64,000 nt of DNA. Source: Moricandia arvensis (lineage: Eukaryota; Streptophyta; Magnoliopsida; Brassicales; Brassicaceae). Positions 31,483-47,742 of the stretch are shown in pieces. Location: NCBI GenBank assembly GCA_905132765.1, contig CAJHQP010001400.1:53096-117095 (forward strand). The letters are read 5' to 3'. The translations under genes and the position numbers were made by a program. How positions within the stretch are numbered: the first letter of the stretch is position 1; each line of letters starts with the position of its first letter. Below the pieces are notes generated by a model. It did no database searches. It had not been told where the DNA came from and saw only the letters and a program-made list of their open reading frames with translations.

Positions 31483-32706
31483 TCACTTCTTCTTTCCAGC
31501 TTTGCCTTCTTTCCTCCTAACAATTTCATCTGAATACTTAACTCCCTTACCCTTGTAAAACTCCGGTGGCCTCCACTTCCTCACTGTTGCAGCAAACTGC
31601 CCAATCTCACTCTTATCGTACCCACTCACAGTGATTCTCGTGTTCTCTTCCACTTTCACTTTCAGACTCTCTGGTATTTGCATCTTAACCGGGTGAGAAA
31701 ACCCCAGGTTCAGAACCAGTTCTTTCCCTTCCAACGTTGCACGGTAGCCAACACCCACTAGTATCAGCTTCTTCTCAAATCCCTTTGATACTCCCACAAC
31801 CATGTTACCCGTAAGCGTTCTAACACAAGAGTTACAAAGGGTTCAAGACTTTGTAATAGGGCCGGGATTTCGAACCGAACTAACCAAATTAGGATTATCT
31901 ATATTATTGTTAACGATAAGTATGAAGTCTATTAGGATAAGGACTTCCTTAAGCCGACATTGAGTTGTATATATATCGATGGTATGATCTCTTTACGAAT
32001 ACAAGTTACAGTTTACAATATTATCTCTACTTAACACCAAACTAACCGAAATAACCGAACTAAACAATTTAACCAAAATTAACCAAACTTACCTGGAATT
32101 TAAGAAAAATTGACATCAAAAACTTCGGTAGGATTTTCAAAAATCGAACTAACCGAATATCAAACCATTCTTTATTCCGAATTAATTCGGTAAGATTTAT
32201 GTTGACCCAAAAACCGAACTAACCGAACCAGATTAACCAGAACTACCTGAACCCGCATGCCTACTTTGTAACCAATTGATAGAATAAGGGTGAGAACTTT
32301 GCCAACCTGAAAGGCCGTGCATTTGGTTGGCTCTTCTAGTTTCTACTGTTTTCTTGATTCTGAAGAAACCAGAATCTTCTTTTGAGCTCAACTTCACGTG
32401 GGTAAGTTAAAGCGAGCTCTCCTAATGGACCTTTCACTTTCAAGTCTTGACCTTCTAACGCAATGGTTACATTGGATGGTACAGCGATCGGTTGCTTTCC
32501 TATCCTTGATTCGTTGCACTCTATGGTCTTGCTGGAGAAGCCCACTTGAGAAAATAGTGTTGTTGAGACCTTGAACACGTTTCTATCTCCCAAAAATGTT
32601 GACCTAAACAAAAGGTAAAGTATCTATCTTTCTTCAGACAAAACAAAACAAAACAAAAACGTTGGTTTTACCTGGGTTGAAAGGAAGATACGACTGAGGA
32701 AGCCAT
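31483..32706 (-). CDS. RPL6: Plastid ribosomal protein L6 gene, reading frame interrupted
   Basis: Three exons: 32,706-32,672 (MASSVVSSFQPR), 32,603-32,307 and 31,819-31,483. Exon 2 contains ESRIGKQPIAVPSNVTIALE. Exon 3 contains KGFEKKLILVGVGYRAT and ends in a basic tail (RRKEGKAGKKK). The protein is the nuclear-encoded bL6/uL6 of the chloroplast large subunit, with a transit peptide at the start. The joined exons total 669 bp (222 codons), close to the Arabidopsis length. However, about 2 bases are missing near 32,381-32,385 (after EVEL), giving an early TAG at 32,336, and one T is missing at the end of exon 2 near 32,309. Together these would restore frame, but only after the stop. Either this copy is recently dead, in which case another intact copy must exist because the Arabidopsis gene is essential, or the assembly has two small errors. 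Confidence 0.72.
31855..32270. repeat. ACCGAAC-type repeat with possible short LTR in RPL6 intron 2
   Basis: Intron 2 is swollen by degenerate AACCGAACTAACC words at both ends and a central block (about 31,898-32,037) that resembles a short copia-like LTR. It starts near TGTTAACGATAAG, ends TTAACA, and has a CTTTACGAATACAAG-like tail. ACCAAA occurs on both sides but could be chance within the repeat, so the LTR reading is weak. Confidence 0.35.
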
Positions 32707-32794
32707 TGCTGGGAATGATGAGGGAGCTCTGCTCCGGAGAAGGAGACGATGGGGAGAAGAAGAGTGTTGTTTATCCAAAACAACTTTATCCACC

Positions 32795-32880
32795 GTCCTA
32801 TTGGGCCTCTGTATGGTTACTTCAACGGCCCAGTATCTAACTATTAGAAGGCCCATTATGTAATATGGGCCCATTATCAA
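32795..32880 (-). promoter_or_regulatory. Site II (TGGGCC) cluster upstream of RPL6
   Basis: Four GGCCCA/TGGGCC motifs lie at 32,802-32,807, 32,827-32,832, 32,850-32,855 and 32,866-32,871, about 95-165 bp upstream of the RPL6 start. Clustered site II elements bound by TCP factors are typical of plant ribosomal-protein and organelle-biogenesis genes (established knowledge). Their presence suggests the promoter is still intact. Confidence 0.65.
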
Positions 32881-34959
32881 CAGCTAAGTCCCATCAAAGT
32901 GGATGAGATGAATTGAAGATAAACAAAGACATGGCTGTACTTCTCTAGCTAGGCAAATAAGATAGAAGATGATGATAAAGGACCTCACTCTGAAAATTCC
33001 AAAAAACAACTTGAGAAACTTGGACTAAAATTAGAAAAATGGAACTATTATATTCTATTGGTCTAGATTTCTTTTGGCCAAATAGTTTTTGTCATCTCTA
33101 AATTGAAAAGTTCTGTTGGGGTTCAATAACTAAATTCTTCAACTAATTATAAATGCATTTCTACTTTATAATATTCCTTTATGAACTATAATATAAAGAC
33201 AAAGAATATTCGACTCCATGTGTTTCATGCACCCTTTTTATAGCATGAAAATTATGGGTCCCAAAGCCAATTTTATAACTAACTTTACTATTGTTTATGG
33301 GTGAAAATATATCTGGTTAAGTGTGGAATTAATTGACGTATATTGTTTGACCAAGGCTGCCTTCTAGCAACTAGGTTGTCACATTGAAAATGGCGCAGCG
33401 TACGACTTAGACTTATGAACGATCGATTGAAAATTTTAAGATTCGTAGAAATTTGTTTTTGGATCGATCAAATGTTTCTTTTAATAATTTTTTAAAACCA
33501 AATTCTTGTTAGATGAATTGGATCGAATCTTTTAAGACAATAAATAAAAATTTTGTTTTATAAATTAAAAGTATCTACAAAAGTGTTAAAAAAAAATTTT
33601 ATATAAAATTCTTTAGACCGTTATTAAAATCTAAAACTTAATGGTAAAAAAATTATTAAACAAAATCAAAATACATAAAAAGAATATTTTTAAATGAAAA
33701 GTTTAGGTTGGCGCTAATATACTATATGTTGCTGCATCAGAAAAAAAGTTATTGCCATGTGGGTTAACTAATAACAATTGCAAAGTACTTATATCAGCTG
33801 ACTTGTTTAATATCAATATGGAAACATGGTTTAAGTTTAACACGTCCTTTTAACACAAGAAAAAGAACTGATCAATTTGACAAAGGAGAAGAAGGAAAAT
33901 AAAAATACAATTTGATTCTTCAATAGTATGAATAGGCAAATGAATACCCCACACCTTGGCCTACCTTTACCACAGTGACCACTCCAGAACAAATATCAAC
34001 ATTATTTGAATTACTAGGAAAAAAAATCATCATAAAAAGAAAAAATAAATAGAGAATATTTTGATTATTCTTTTCTTTGCTTGAACTTGAGTAAACAGTT
34101 CTTCTACTGTTGCTGCTTCTTCTTCTTCTTCTTCTTCTTCTTCTTCTTCCTCTTTTCTTTGTATCTCTTTTTCATCCTCAAGTGCTATATCACTCGTCTA
34201 CTCCAGAACACATGTTCCAAGGTTGCTTCTTCTTTATTGCAATTACGTTATCATTCTTATACATATACTAATTCACAAGAAGAAACTATACCTCAGCTTA
34301 GAGGTACTTGAATTTGAGGATTTATCTCTACAGTTTTGGCCAAAGATCTCAAGTATTTTAAAATTTAAAATAATATTTTCTTATACAAATTTAGTTTAAG
34401 TTTAATAAAAAATTCAGATATTAACATGTATGTACTTTTGACATCATTCATTCTTCAACCACTCACTGGCCTCTGCCATGTTCTGCAGAATTAAGATCTT
34501 TCTTATTTTATTCAACTTGGAATATATCCGATATTATTAGTTAATTTGTGTTTAATTATTTGATTTGTGTGAAGAATAATCTTTAATTAGTTGACATATC
34601 ACTACCATCACCGTATGATTCTCTGTTCATTGAATTAATTACGCTTTTTTGCTTCTTTTTCCTTTTTGCAAATCATCTTTAAGATGGCCCTCTTACACTT
34701 CTTTATTTTCAGTTCTAGTTTCACATGTAAGCACCTGTCAAAAGGCCTCATACAGACACAAGTGTGTATCCACCAATCTCTACAGAATCTAACTCCTGGT
34801 TTCTTGGTTTGTTTGCCTTCTTTCATTAGATTCTCTGGACCAGTTCTTGTCTCTCTTTTTTTTTTGTAAATCTTGATATTGATTCATGCTCCAGGTGTCA
34901 TTTCAAATAATCAAATGGTTACATAAGTCCAGGGGAAGAAAATAACAGTGCTTTTCGTG
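32881..34959. other. Intergenic region between RPL6 and GLR3.4
   Basis: AT-rich divergent intergenic space. A (CTT)n microsatellite lies at about 34,108-34,150 and gives a spurious Phe-rich frame. The part from about 34,500 on is the likely GLR3.4 promoter and 5' UTR. No other gene, transposon end or RNA gene was seen. Confidence 0.5.
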
Positions 34960-38173
<3,214 letters not shown>

Positions 38174-38487
38174 AACAGATAAGAGTTCAGCAATTCATTA
38201 CAAATGACTGTTAACATACTTAGAAGGTAGATCAAACTATCATAAGATTTTTGTAATAGCAAAGTTCAAGGAACCAAAAACCAGAGATAAACTGTAAATC
38301 TTGCAAACGAACAGAATCATCAGAAGACACAACTGAAATGGAACTCCAAGTATCAATTGTATTGGCATTATGACAAAATATCAAGATGTTGTTGATACAT
38401 GTTGAAGGGAAACTTCAAATCACAGTCTAAGCACTTACATGCTCAGTTAAAAACTTCAAGTAAAAAAAAACAGGAGTGGGATTTCAC

Positions 38488-39086
38488 TTATTCCTCAAGT
38501 TTCACTTCTCTCTTTGGAGGCTCCAAGTCAAGGTACGTGAATGGCTCTGTTGGTTCCTCTCTGAAATAAACAAGAAGAATGGTTCAGAGCCTAATGATTA
38601 AGCGCGACAAGAAAGAATAAAAGGCTTAAAGGTAAAGACTTTATGATTCTCCAGCCCATTGTCAACAACAACAACAACACTTTTGATCATGGTAAGAGTA
38701 AGAGATTGCACACATACCCTGGCTTAGACCGCATGCACCTGTAGAACAGCTTAAAAGGTCCTGGAACCGTCTTAAATGGGTTTCCCTCAAAAAACGCCTG
38801 CAAAATTGAAGATTACAGATTCATAAAGGGACATATGGATTGAAAGTTCACATCTTTCATCATTTAAATCTCATTGACCATGTTCCTTGAGTGATTCCAA
38901 TTAAATCTCAACAATAAGGATAAAAAAACCGAACTTTAAGCTAAAAAGAGAAAGAAGGAAAAGTTGTGAGAGAACCTGGACGACGTCCTCGACGCGATCG
39001 TTGCAGCGGTGAGCTTTGGGTTCACGGTGGCCTTCAGGTAAACCCCATGGACTCTCTCTCCTCGGCACTGGTCTCGTCTCGCTCAT
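38488..39086 (-). CDS. Small conserved protein, At1g05205-like
   Basis: Three exons: 39,086-38,976 (MSETRPVPRRESPWGLPEGH, on to DRVEDVVQ), 38,797-38,718 (AFFEGNPFKTVPGPFKLFYR, then CMRSKPG) and 38,560-38,488 (EEPTEPFTYLDLEPPKREVK, then LEE). They join in frame to 87 aa with canonical splice sites. Too short to be found by a simple open-frame scan. It matches, from memory, the small Arabidopsis protein encoded next to GLR3.4. No membrane segment, signal peptide or known catalytic motif is seen and the function is unknown to me. The 3' end faces that of GLR3.4, 314 bp away. Confidence 0.88.
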
Positions 39087-39973
39087 CCTTTCTCTCTTAC
39101 TCTTTCTTTGCTGTGTTGTTGGGCGCAAGTCTAATTAAACCAGTTGACTGAACCGGAAAGAAATACTATTTAACTGAACCGGAAAACGAGTTGTCTTAAC
39201 CGGTTATTCTTAACGGTTAGGTAGACCAACAGTTAAAAAGCAGTTGCATCTTTTTGATATACTGGTTTTGAGATTCTTACCATTCTTTGTGGTCTGGTTT
39301 CTCATTTCATCCCAAAGATCCCCTGTTTTGACTAGAAGACAGCTTGTTTGAAAGTGGTTTTCTCATTTGATAAGTCTTTGTTTCATCTCTTTACTATATC
39401 ACATTGTATTTGATATTTTGAAGTTCTGTTCAAGCTAATGTTCTCTCACCAACCATTAATGATAGTTTTCCTTGGTTGGTATCAGATTCATGGTAGAGCT
39501 TCATGGTATCTTTGGTGCGGTTTAAGCTGAAAACATAACCTAAAGTGTGAGCTTTATTGATAAACCAACTTCAATAGGCTTACAAAACAAAATCAAAAAG
39601 TGAAAGAGCAGCACAAAAACACTTCATATATATAAACAAATTAAACCCAAAAAGAATACAAACTTCAAATTCTTGATTAAGTTCCATCTAACCAAAAACT
39701 TAGAAAGAAGAAACACAACTGTGACACAACAAAATAACAAGTTGAATATGTTGCAGGGGAAGTCAATTCCCGAACCTCTTTAAACCATTTTCATTCTCCC
39801 TTTCAAGTAAAAAAAGTTTTTTCATTGCTTATAGCTTCAACAAGACCAAAACTTAACACTACAACACATAACCTTACTCAATGATATATCTTGTAAGGTT
39901 CGCTCTTGACTCCTCCCCCTTTCAACACCAAAAAAAAACTCTTCAAACTCTCTTGTGAGGTTCACTCGTTTTT
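39087..39973. other. Intergenic region before HDG2
   Basis: Promoter of the small gene on one side and 3' flank of HDG2 on the other. Composition is ordinary. Arabidopsis genes At1g05210 and At1g05220, expected here from memory, are absent and no remnant was recognised. Confidence 0.5.
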
Positions 39974-42900
39974 TCAAGCAGTCTCACAAGACATGGAAGA
40001 TTTGATCCTCTCAACAGTGCAAGCAATCAAATTGTTAACAGTTGCAACAGAACCAAGAGACAGCTTAGCTGTTGGAACCGAGTCAACCAGAATCTGGAAA
40101 GCAACTGTCAACAGCGACCCTCCTTCTCCTCCACCAGTGGCATTGCCATCAGGAAGAATAGCAAAACCTGATGGAAGAAGAGCCACATAGTCCGGATCAC
40201 CTCCATTAAGGACTATGTTCATGGCTACAATATCCACTGGTGCATAGATCACAAATGAAGCTGTAGGGTCAGTGCAACTCTCTTGCAGAATCAGCATGTT
40301 GCTCTGGCTAGAGTTTGCACTCTATGACATAAAGAAAGATTCAAAACTATTAACCTTGATCATATGAGTTATAATAAGAGTTTATATAACTACTCACATT
40401 TACCCTAAAGAGAGAAACACAGTTCCCAGTATCTCTGCCATTAGCTATATGTGCCATCTCTTGCACAACTCCTCCATTTGACAGAATATCCCACTGCAAA
40501 GTCTCACAAAAGATTCATTAAAACTATGTTCCAAATCATAACAAAGTAGTTGTTAGTAGTAACTAAATGGGTTACCTCATTTCTTGAATTTTCATCTCTG
40601 AGGAAGTCAAAAACTCTCTTTGGAGGAACAGGGATCCCAAAGGAAGTAGCTGCACTAAGAACAATACCAGGAGGCCTTCCTGGATCATCCACACTCTTTC
40701 TAGTCATCACTCTAACATCTTCAGCTCCTGTACCAGACAATGTAGTCCACGTGTGAGTTGTTGAAGCACTCACCCCTGCACAAAAGCTTATAACCATCCG
40801 CTCAGCCAACTTCAGCATACTCCTCCTCCCTTCTGGGTTAGTTATCACTGCACATTCATCAATGTAGTACACTATAACTCTGCTTCTAAATTGATTTAGA
40901 GAGAGTGCTTGTGTAGCAAGCAATATGTTTATACCTCCAACTTCTCCTGAGGATATGTTTGTAGCCATGACACTAGCTAACCTCTCGCATTGTCGGTCAA
41001 GAATAGCTACCCAACGCTTAGCACCAAAGGCATGACCAGAACTAACCATGTGTTTATACAAGTCATGAACTCCTCTATCATCAACTTCCACATGTTCCAC
41101 CCAAGTCACCTTGGAGTATCCATTAGGCATTTCTTGAATCAAACATCCACAAGCTCGCCGCCTGCATCTAACAGGAGTATTTGGCTGGAGACTATCCAAG
41201 GAAATATCCACAACCGCCCATGAATCATCTGCTTGTTGTTTACAGTAACGCGCGAAATAGGTTTCCCTTGTCGGTACTAACGGTGTTGGAACTTGAAACT
41301 CAGCAGTCATCTGACAAAACAAAGTGGTTTATGTTACTTGAGTTCCAAGTCTCTGTTTACTTTTAGGTTTACATTATTACAAGAGAGTTATTACCACTTG
41401 AAGAGCTCCATTATAGTTTCCTGCAACTCCAGTAGATAAAACCGCTAATGTCATCGCTCTAGAAACCATCCCCGCAAAAGCCATCGACCATTGATTCTGC
41501 ATTACAATATCAATATTAAATAAACTCTTTAACTATAGACTTTTGGTTATAATATGTTAAATGAAAATGTTCTTTACCACATCCATGAGAATCTCAACAA
41601 TATTAATATGATTCATGATCACAACCGCGCTTTCTCGTGAAGCTTCAGATCTAAATCCAGCTGGTTTAGGTCCAATTCCTCTAGGAAACGTACGTGCATA
41701 TTCTTCTTCATCTAGAACCAAAGGCTCGTCCACTTGAACCATCCTCATGAGCTCTTCCATTGCAGCCACGGCTAGGTCGATGATCATTGGTTTATCAGAT
41801 TCCGTTGGTGCAGTGATGGACTTGAACTGATCGGTTGGGTTGTTTCCATAAACATCTCCTCCAAAATTTCCCATGGCGAGTTCTAGAGGACGTGGAGGAA
41901 GAGGAGGTGGAGACATGAGAGGATAGTTTGAGACTGGCTTGCCTACGTATTTGGCTGCTATGGCTGATATTCTATCGATCTTGATGACAAAACAAGAAGA
42001 TAATACGTTTCATATATATAGTTTTGTGTCACAAGAAAAATTAACATTATTACTTACTAACTCCGTTTCATTTTAGTTGTTATTTTAAGTTTTTGCACAC
42101 AGACTAAGAAAATATTTAATTTTATATATTTTCAAAATAAAAATATTATTATCTATAATCCTAACTACATTTCAACCAATAAAAATAGAATAATATATAA
42201 ATTAATTTTGCATTAAAATCATAAAACTATACTTAATTTTAAAACAGAAATTTTACTCTACAATGACAATTAAATCGAAACGGAGAGAGCATTAGTTAGC
42301 TAATTCTTGTTATTAGTATTTTATTATTTTGTGTAACTAAAGTCAGTAAACAATCTAAAATATGTAGTTGATCAATTAATTATTTTTTGTTAAATAATTA
42401 ATTCACATACCTCTTCTCTTAATCGAGCATTTTCAAGACGGAGTTGGTGTTCGTCGAAGGACATTTCTCCAATAGCTGTTGGACCACCACAATTAGGACA
42501 TGAAGCATTTGCAAGAGCCTCTCGATACCTAAGGTTGTCTCCTCGAAGCTTCTCGTTTTCCGCACGAAGATGCGAGTTCTCATGTCGCTCGTGGTGATTC
42601 TGCATGCGCGAAAAAACTTATTTCTATTGTCTTCATGTTAATTTTATATAATTAATTGTTTTTTCCTTTGTTTTGTTGCTGTTGATTATATATAATTATA
42701 TTAGAAAACTATAGTTTCTAATTTTAGTAAAACGAAGTAACAAAGGATTTTTACTAAAAGAGGAAAAGTATATGTATTGTACATACATAATACGCTTGTG
42801 TACACGTTATGTGTTTCCCCATATTTGCATAACGTGAGCACATGAGTCCAAAACGTTTCAATCTATGAATTATGGTTCTAACTTAGTTATTAAATGGGCA

Positions 42901-43756
42901 AGTCTTTTTTGACTAAAGAACTTTATATGGCTGAATACGCCAAGGATATAGTTTGGCTAAGGAAAACTTTTTAATTGAAAAAAGTACAATACTTGAGAAA
43001 AAGTAAATAAAAGTCAATTGTTTTTAACTAGCTACATTTTAAATCTATACCAGAATCAATAAGTAAATTCTAAATCAAGCACCAAAGATTTCATCATATT
43101 CTTTAATCAAGCTATACTATATATCATGAAACTCCCTAATTATATAGTAAAATGAATGTGACTGAGATCAGATGCATAGGTCTGACCGTCTAAGCATAAA
43201 CATATAAAAGTTTCAATATATAAACAGAAAAATTATCTGATATACATCCATATATGTATGTGGTCATAAGAGGATATATATACCTTCATTTGGGTGCGTT
43301 TGTTCTGGAACCAAAACTTGACCTGAAGAGGTTCCAAACCCAATTCACGGCTAAGTTGTTTCCTTTGCTTGTCATCCGGGTGAGGACACTCTTTGAAGAA
43401 TCTAATAACAACCAAAATATTAATATTAAATTACTTGTCAAAACGAAGAAAAAAACAATTACATTAAGTAAACATGAAATTTGTGAGTGAATAATATTCA
43501 TATATTACGCTTCCATCTCCTGGATCTGAAGTTGGGTGTGTCTATGATAACGTTTCTTCTTATTAGGATGATGAGGATCTTGATCGTTTCCTGATCCTCC
43601 TTCTTGATTCTCACTTCCAGATTTAGTATTAGGACTGTCGAATTCATCGTCCCGAAGAAACCCTCCATTGTTATTGTTGGTGTCTTCATGGTTGTAGTTG
43701 TGGTTATTGCTATCTTCGTTGTTCATAGCCGCAAGCAACATATTAGGCTCGAACAT
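39974..43756 (-). CDS. HDG2: HD-ZIP class IV transcription factor HDG2
   Basis: Nine coding exons: 43,756-43,509; 43,401-43,284; 42,599-42,411; 41,979-41,578; 41,496-41,395; 41,310-40,935; 40,847-40,576; 40,493-40,398; 40,321-39,974. The total is 2,151 bp, 716 aa (Arabidopsis HDG2 is about 721). The start MFEPNMLLAAMNN matches Arabidopsis; an in-frame Met ten codons upstream is less likely. The homeodomain spans about residues 64-122 (KKKRYHRHTQLQIQEMEA to WFQNKRTQMK), followed by the zipper-loop-zipper with CPNCGG, the START domain, and the C-terminal SAD region ending MSCETA. Such factors bind L1 boxes and control epidermal fate, trichomes and stomata. Oddities: four residues (WKSL) missing between DEPL and VLDEEEY, and Trp to Gly in SFGIPVPP, both in or beside START. 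A MITE sits in the third intron. Confidence 0.94.
42058..42291. mobile_element. Stowaway-like MITE in an HDG2 intron
   Basis: About 234 bp bounded by ACTCCGTTTCATTTTAGTTG on the left and, reverse-complemented, GCTCTCTCCGTTTCGATTTA on the right. These are imperfect inverted repeats of the plant Stowaway (mariner) kind, with the TTTTTGCACACA-type interior often seen in these elements. It lies in the intron between exons 3 and 4. Confidence 0.7.
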
Positions 43757-45340
43757 CTTGTTTCTTATGCTGGAAACTGAAAGCAAACCCTAAAACAAAA
43801 AGAGTAGAAAGTTTTGTGAGATGTAAAAATAACTAGGGTTTCTTCTTAGGTACGAGTCAAGTCAAGAAGAAGAGAAATTTCATCAAGATTGTGAAAAAGT
43901 ATGGCAATAATTTCTCCACGTCATCAACTATAGTTTTTTTGGAGTTTTCTTTCTCTTGAAAGATGTTACAAAAGGATATAGGCAAATTGAAAAATGAAGA
44001 AATTGCAGATGCTTGTAGGAAACAAAGGACCCACTAATTGAAAGCAAATCCTTTTAGAAAAAAAATATCACACTCACATATTAATATGCTATTAAATAAC
44101 CAACCCAAAATAATGAATTTCACATACTCCAAAGTATTCAAACCCTCCAAATTTTTTTGCCTTAAAAAAAACACCAAGCAGATAAAATGAAAATTTAAAA
44201 TTGAGTCAAGGATTATATGTATTATAGATGAATATCACTCTTCATGACTCAAATAGCTAGTACTTTTGATGTATAATGATTTGTAATATTTGATTTAAAG
44301 TAAACCATTTAAATTCCATTTTTATAATAGAATAGTATTTGATTTAAGAGAGAGGAAAGAGAATACGAAAAGACAAATTTTGGACTCATTTGCTAGTAAA
44401 TAAATAAATATATATATATATATATTAATCATTACCAAGTTGTTACATACGGAACACTATCCATGAAAAGTGTTAATTAGCTATCTTTTTCAAATTTTCT
44501 TGAATTCGAAATGAAAAATATTATTATATGTCTGTGCACGGTGCGACTGACCAACATAAGAGTTATTATACAACTTACAACCAACGTGACATAAAAGGCC
44601 TGGGTGATATATTAAATTTCTCCAGCTTTTTTCTAGTATCACCATCGATTATAGATAACGTTTTTTATTTGCATATATGTGATAAATATATGTATGCATA
44701 TGATGTACATACACGTTTTAGATATGAGAAAAATGTATGGTATAAAGAAGATTATACAAAGAGAATACAAACCTTTAACCTTCTTCCTCTTTAATGTTGT
44801 CTTCAGAAATTCATATGCAGAAGTTAACTAAAACTAAAAAATAAACAGGTATTAGAAAGTCTGAAACAACATAAGAGAATTAAGAGTATTTCATCTTAAA
44901 AATAAATTAGTAATCAGTAAATGTTAGAGATTGAAAAAATTAAGACGGAAAATAAATGACCAACCAAAGAAATAACACACACGGGATATATATGATTAGA
45001 AAATCATTGTGAAAATCAAGAGGCTAAGAAATTTAAGTGGAATGATCCAATACGTTGGACAAGTAAAAAAGTTTATATTCAAATATTATGATAAAATATC
45101 ACCCGAGAAATGATGAGTACCCTGCGATGAAGAAGGGAAGAAACCCTAGAGGGGGAGAAGGGAGTGAATCGATATCGGTGTCTGGTCTGAGATTTGTTTG
45201 TCGGAAAACCAGTGGTGGTTTTGTGAAGCGGCTTTTAGCGAAGAGTTTGAAAGGTAGGTACAAATCTTAGAGAGAGCGAGAGAGAGGAAATGAGAGAGAA
45301 GTAATGGCAGAGGGTGCGATGAAATTAAATGGTGAGAGAG
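43757..45340 (-). promoter_or_regulatory. HDG2 upstream region with probable 5' UTR exon
   Basis: At 45,120-45,310 the minus strand shows a CT-rich leader (TTCCTCTCTCTCGCTCTCTC) and moderately GC-rich sequence ending in TTCATCGCAG|GGTACTC, which looks like a 5' UTR exon with a splice donor. The 1.3 kb between it and the coding start would be a 5' UTR intron. A (TA)n run lies at about 44,408-44,425. There is no coding support here. Function is inferred from position. Confidence 0.45.
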
Positions 45341-47742
45341 GGACACTTAATTATCCTACACGCTTTTAGAGAGAGTGCGCGATCGAACGGAGATAGATAA
45401 TGTTACAATCGAATTTCTTTATTTAATTGAATTTAAGGACTTTTAAATTTTATATAATATATATACGTGATGATTAACTATTTATTTACAATAGTACATA
45501 AATCAAAGAAACTATTTTACGATAGCCTAAAATATTTTTTTGTCACAAATAGTTTAAAAAAAAAAGAAACTAAAAGAGATTTTATTAAAATATGTAAATA
45601 TATACGTATATCCATAGAATTAACTAATCTAATACTTAAATGTTAGAGTTGTAAAATGGAGTTTTGCTGGTGGTTTAAAATTAAAAAAAAAATGTTGTAA
45701 ATTTTAAAATAAAAATAGTTATTTTGATTATTTTTAAATGCTCTTTTGGTAACAATTTTTTAAAAAAAAAATCAATTTGAAATTATTGCCTTAAATTAAA
45801 TTATTTGTACTAAAGCGTGCAGTTTTGCTCTTTAAATACAAATCACCGGACCCATTAAAAAGTGATAATTTATAGTTTTCACTCATGCATCCATATGTAG
45901 TTACGTTCTTGATCACGCAAAGATAATATTTACTTACATTTTTCGTAAGCTATTACACACAAGTTTTCACTCCTTTTTCTTGTCAACGAGTTTATATAAA
46001 CTTAACCAAGATTATACAATAGCTAAATATCTGATTTGTGACATGCGTATGTAGATGGAGATGTACGTATATGATGATAGGGTGGCGAGTAGTTTATTGG
46101 CATTAAATGATAACACAGAGGCTGCATGGCTTAGCCCATTTACTGTTCTCATGCCTCTCTTGCACTTAAATCGTTCGTACTCTCCTACTAACAAAAACTT
46201 ATAATTTAGTGCCTAACATTTGAGTTTTTTTTTCCTGCTACTTTTATAAAAGTCAAATTCAAAAGAACTACTTCATATACATATTACAAGGTCAGCGCAG
46301 AAAATTTGATACGTATAAAGATATGTGGGCATCGATCATGAAGAATATAACAGATCGTGTAAATTTTTAAATTGATGCCATAAATATTTGCTCATCTTAT
46401 AGGAACCTGTTTACTTTTAAGGTGTTATGCTATGGCATATATGTGTGCATCATACATGTATTTCTATTGGAAACATTGGCATCCTTTTTTTTTAAAAAAC
46501 AATTTTTTAACACATGATTTAAGATCTATCCAGACAATTCTATTAAGAAAACCATTCTGTTTGATATCTCTCTTTCAGTTTTTTTTTTTCTGAAATAAAT
46601 TGGGTAGACGAGCTATTTCTCTCATAGTACTATCATATAGTATCAAATATCTCTTGAAATATGATCTTGTACTATTTATCTTGGAAAATAAAGTTTGAAT
46701 CCTATTTTTCATCACTCTTGGTTTTCTCACAGTTTCTAAAAATAAAATTTGAAATATCAAATCTCGTGAAACCAACTGAACAAAACTAAACCAAAACAAA
46801 GTAATAACCTACGAAAAATAAATGTTGAGCAAAATAAAAATTCATTTTGATATTTTAAAGCTTAAAAGATCCGAGAAAACCAAAAAACTTCAAATAATTT
46901 TTCATCAAGAATTCTAATTATTGGTTTGTTAAAAAGCAATAAACCAATATAAATTGATTTTATGGGCTTTTCGATTTTGACCTTTATACTTATGGAGAAA
47001 TATAGATAAAATTTTATATTCATGGAGAGATAAGATTTAAATTTTATTCTCGAGGATAAATAGTATGAAGTTATACTTTAAAAATCATTTGATGATATAT
47101 GATAATATTCGTAGGAAAATAGTTTGTCGATCCAAATAAATTTAAAATCGTAAGCTTTTTGCGGCTTCCTAGATGGGCCATAAGACTGAAATAAATTTTA
47201 GCCCCGTCATAAAAGTTAGAAAGGATCCACAATTATAACTAGCAGTCCGGGATATAGTCTTAGGTTGTTACTTGTCCCGCAAGAGAGTGCAATACATTAA
47301 GCCATACGAATTTCCAATTACTAGATTAAGCAACTTGGAAGATTTTCTAAAATAATGTAAGAACGTGAATTCCACATCCGATAAGTCTTTTTCAACTTTG
47401 AGAGCTAGGGATGATAAAATAACTCATACTAACTACATCTTTCCCAAAGTCAATACCCTTTCAAAGAGCAAAAGAGGATTTGAAGCCTTTTAGTCGTTGG
47501 ATGATTTTGAGTTGTTCTTGTTTCTGTGAAAATTTTTTATATCCAACCACTAAAAAATATAGAGAAGATAGTGGAGTCATGCAATGTCCTCCTCCTTAAC
47601 CTAAATTAAGAAAGAGATGAATACTTCAAATGGGTTTATCTAAATCCCACTTGACACTTCTACATGGAGTTTTTCAATGTCTTGTGATGTTCTATAAAAG
47701 ACCTAACACTCTTTTCATTATCATAGAGAGAGAGTGAGAGTA
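45341..47742. other. AT-rich intergenic region, nothing recognised
   Basis: Over 2 kb with poly-A/T runs. Frames at 46,012-46,194 and 46,575-46,799 are short and lack motifs. The final 100 bp before 47,743 (TCTATAAAAGACC at 47,691) is a good TATA box for the peroxidase, about 50 bp upstream of its ATG. Confidence 0.5.

Noticed and set aside
34081..34311. A Phe-rich frame upstream of GLR3.4
   Set aside because: It is produced by a (CTT)n microsatellite.
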